Shown: positions 62,526-64,000 of the stretch, one piece after another
Position numbering within the stretch: the first letter of the stretch is position 1
Layout of the letters: the number at the start of each line of letters is the position of its first letter
NCBI RefSeq assembly: GCF_023101685.1
Contig: NZ_CP082164.1
Coordinates: forward strand, 1,116,001-1,180,000
Length of the DNA stretch: 64,000 nucleotides
Source: Bradyrhizobium sp. 186
GTDB taxonomy: Bacteria; Pseudomonadota; Alphaproteobacteria; Rhizobiales; Xanthobacteraceae
Direction: 5' to 3'
Translations under genes and position numbers: made by a program
The notes under the pieces: model-generated
Databases searched by the model: none
What the model was told of the DNA's origin: nothing
What the model saw: only the letters and a program-made list of their open reading frames with translations

Positions 62526-63662
62526 ATGACGACACACGATCGATATCAGCATTACGGCTTTGGCGGCGACCGGCCGCCGATCAGGAACGAAGCGGCGAGC
62601 TTTCCGGCAGGCGACGCCAGCAACAGCATTGTTTCCGGCCCGCTGCCCGGCATGATGGTGATCAATGCAGGCGACCCGCTCGACGTGCTGCCCCTGCCAG
62701 CCCGCGAAAAGGTTGCGGTCCTGCAACGCCGCCGCGCAGAACTCGTCACGTTGTACCGCTCTCATTTCGAGGAAGAGCAGGCGCTGCGCATCGAAATCTT
62801 CAAGCATGAAGCTCGCATCAAGGAATTGCAAAAGCCGCGCGGCGAAGGCGGCTACAATCTCGATAGTGACGCGCCACAAGTTGTTGCCGAGCAAAAGAAG
62901 CTCGACCACAAACGGGCCGATCTTGACCGCGTGCTTGCCGTGAAGGAGGCGCGGTCCCTAGAAGGCAAGCGCGTCGGCGATCTGCTTCGCAACATCGAGG
63001 TGGCAATTGCCGCGCGTCCTGCCGGGACCGTCGGCAAGATGGTCGAGATCGAACCACCACCGTTCAAAGGAAACATCGTTGATACGATTGCAGGCAAACA
63101 GCGCCGTGGTCGCGAATTGCTTGCCGATCTCGATCGCTGCCGCCACGCGCCCCGTCCCGCCGCCGTTCGCAAGGCGGCCATGATCGCTCAAGTCGAAGCA
63201 TTGGCCGAGCAAGGCCGACCGGACGCGGCCAGTAGCATCGAGCATGGCGAGCCGATCGCTTGGCCGCTCGAACGCTTCCAGTGCGATATCTTCAATGGCG
63301 CGGCGCCTGGCGCTATCGCCTTCGGGCAACTCACCGATGTCGTCGCCTTCATTGCGTGGCTGTTCAAGGATCAACTGATCGAGCGGCTGCGCGCCGAACT
63401 TGACGCGGTCGCCGACGACGATGCGGCGCTCAGCGATCAGGAGCGGCGGGAGCGAGAGGCACAAATCTTGGCCGACTTGCTGGCCCTCGAACGTGAGGAG
63501 GTTCTGCTGATCGAAAGAGCGAGATCGCAAGGCCTTCCCGCTGACTTCCGGCCAGATTGCAGCGTGCTCGCCTTGCTGTCGATCACATGGGTGGCCGCGC
63601 CGCCGCCGGAGCCGCGCGAGGGCGCGGGCGAGGCTGGCATCGTTCGTCATGTTGGTTCGTGA
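62526..63662 (+). CDS. Coiled-coil hypothetical protein (378 aa)
   Basis: ATG at 62526 with the strong site AGGAGG. A Gly/Pro-rich N-terminus (THDRYQHYGFGGDRPP) is followed by a long charged helical region from about residue 60 to 170 (REKVAVLQRRRAELVTLYRSHFEEEQALRIEIFKHEARIKEL) likely forming a coiled coil, then a mixed domain and an acidic helical C-terminus. No family recognised. It is the largest gene of the module. Confidence 0.65.
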   Translation: MTTHDRYQHYGFGGDRPPIRNEAASFPAGDASNSIVSGPLPGMMVINAGDPLDVLPLPAREKVAVLQRRRAELVTLYRSHFEEEQALRIEIFKHEARIKELQKPRGEGGYNLDSDAPQVVAEQKKLDHKRADLDRVLAVKEARSLEGKRVGDLLRNIEVAIAARPAGTVGKMVEIEPPPFKGNIVDTIAGKQRRGRELLADLDRCRHAPRPAAVRKAAMIAQVEALAEQGRPDAASSIEHGEPIAWPLERFQCDIFNGAAPGAIAFGQLTDVVAFIAWLFKDQLIERLRAELDAVADDDAALSDQERREREAQILADLLALEREEVLLIERARSQGLPADFRPDCSVLALLSITWVAAPPPEPREGAGEAGIVRHVGS

Positions 63663-64000
63663 GGGTCGCGAGATGCGTCGCCGGTTTCGGTCGAGCAGGC
63701 CAAGGCGGCGCAGCAGCGGCGGGTGGGTATATGCTGCACCATCCGCCGCTGTGCGGCTTATGGCCCCGGTAAATGGGTTGCGAGCTCTTTACCGCCGTTT
63801 ACGCAAGCCTGCGCGGTCCTCCATAGGCCCCGCCGACCGCGCACAGGCGGCCATCCTAGCGAACCAAAGCCGAGAAATGGAACCGCCAGATATTCTCAAG
63901 GCGGGCGGTCGCGCGTCCCTGCGGTCGATTTTTTTGCTCAGAAGGACCCAAGCAACATCGATGGGTCCTCGCGGCTTTCCCCTTTTGAGTAGAAGCCCGT
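63663..64000. other. Gene-poor right edge
   Basis: A plus-strand frame from ATG 63674 stays open to the window edge (over 108 codons) but is Arg/Ser-rich, lacks a ribosome binding site and may be chance. A GGACCCA / TGGGTCC hairpin lies at 63945-63968. Confidence 0.35.

Overview
The window reads as chromosome of a Bradyrhizobium-type alphaproteobacterium (Nitrobacteraceae). The evidence is high GC, separate carA and carB genes, the carB-greA / trxB-LysR and carA-yqeY / dnaG-rpoD neighbourhoods, a small Nitrobacter-like chlorite dismutase, GTG starts, and many palindromic intergenic repeats of the kind that litter Bradyrhizobium genomes. Species cannot be fixed from this sequence alone.

Layout. 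1-1.1 kb: tail of an accessory stretch with a truncated membrane protein. 1.1-9.5 kb: AEC transporter, small exported protein, orphan ParA, two tiny related membrane proteins, a DapA-family gene behind an attenuator-like leader, LysR and trxB, a divergent Lrp regulator, greA. 9.6-18.5 kb: carB (also behind a terminator-like leader), an MFS exporter divergent from an ArsR-type regulator with two matching operators, a degenerate tRNA-like sequence, a methyltransferase, Dps, a cupin, carA. 18.7-31.9 kb: an alpha/beta hydrolase with a frameshifted start, yqeY, then a 12-kb block of metabolic and hypothetical genes (epoxide hydrolase, acyl-CoA synthetase, ArsR-SRPBCC operon, LVIVD protein, LysE exporter, DUF3592, formylglutamate amidohydrolase, transglutaminase, chlorite dismutase, BrnTA toxin-antitoxin) that separates yqeY from dnaG-rpoD. 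32-46.4 kb: dnaG, rpoD, MltB, a receiver protein, a 22-residue Lys/Ala microprotein, a GGDEF cyclase, an amidase, rpoH, rluD, a broken DUF2846 gene and tRNA-Glu(CTC).

46.5-51.6 kb: a segment bounded by an imperfect copy of the tRNA-Glu 3' end, carrying a large class A penicillin-binding protein and two exported unknowns. 51.9-56.1 kb: CBS-domain protein, YbaK-type deacylase, UPF0182 membrane protein. 56.2-64 kb: an eroding mobile or phage-like module with an orphan HigA, a DUF262/HNH gene broken by a stop and a frameshift, an AlpA-type excisionase, and a replication-initiator-like gene carrying four iteron-like repeats inside its own coding sequence, followed by unrecognised genes.

The most interesting signals are the origin-like repeats inside the initiator gene at 61 kb, the tRNA-Glu-bounded segment, the two attenuator-like leaders (dapA, carB), the decayed DUF262 gene, the tRNA-like sequence at 15.0 kb and the Lys/Ala microprotein at 40.0 kb. 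No CRISPR array, rRNA operon or intact integrase was seen.
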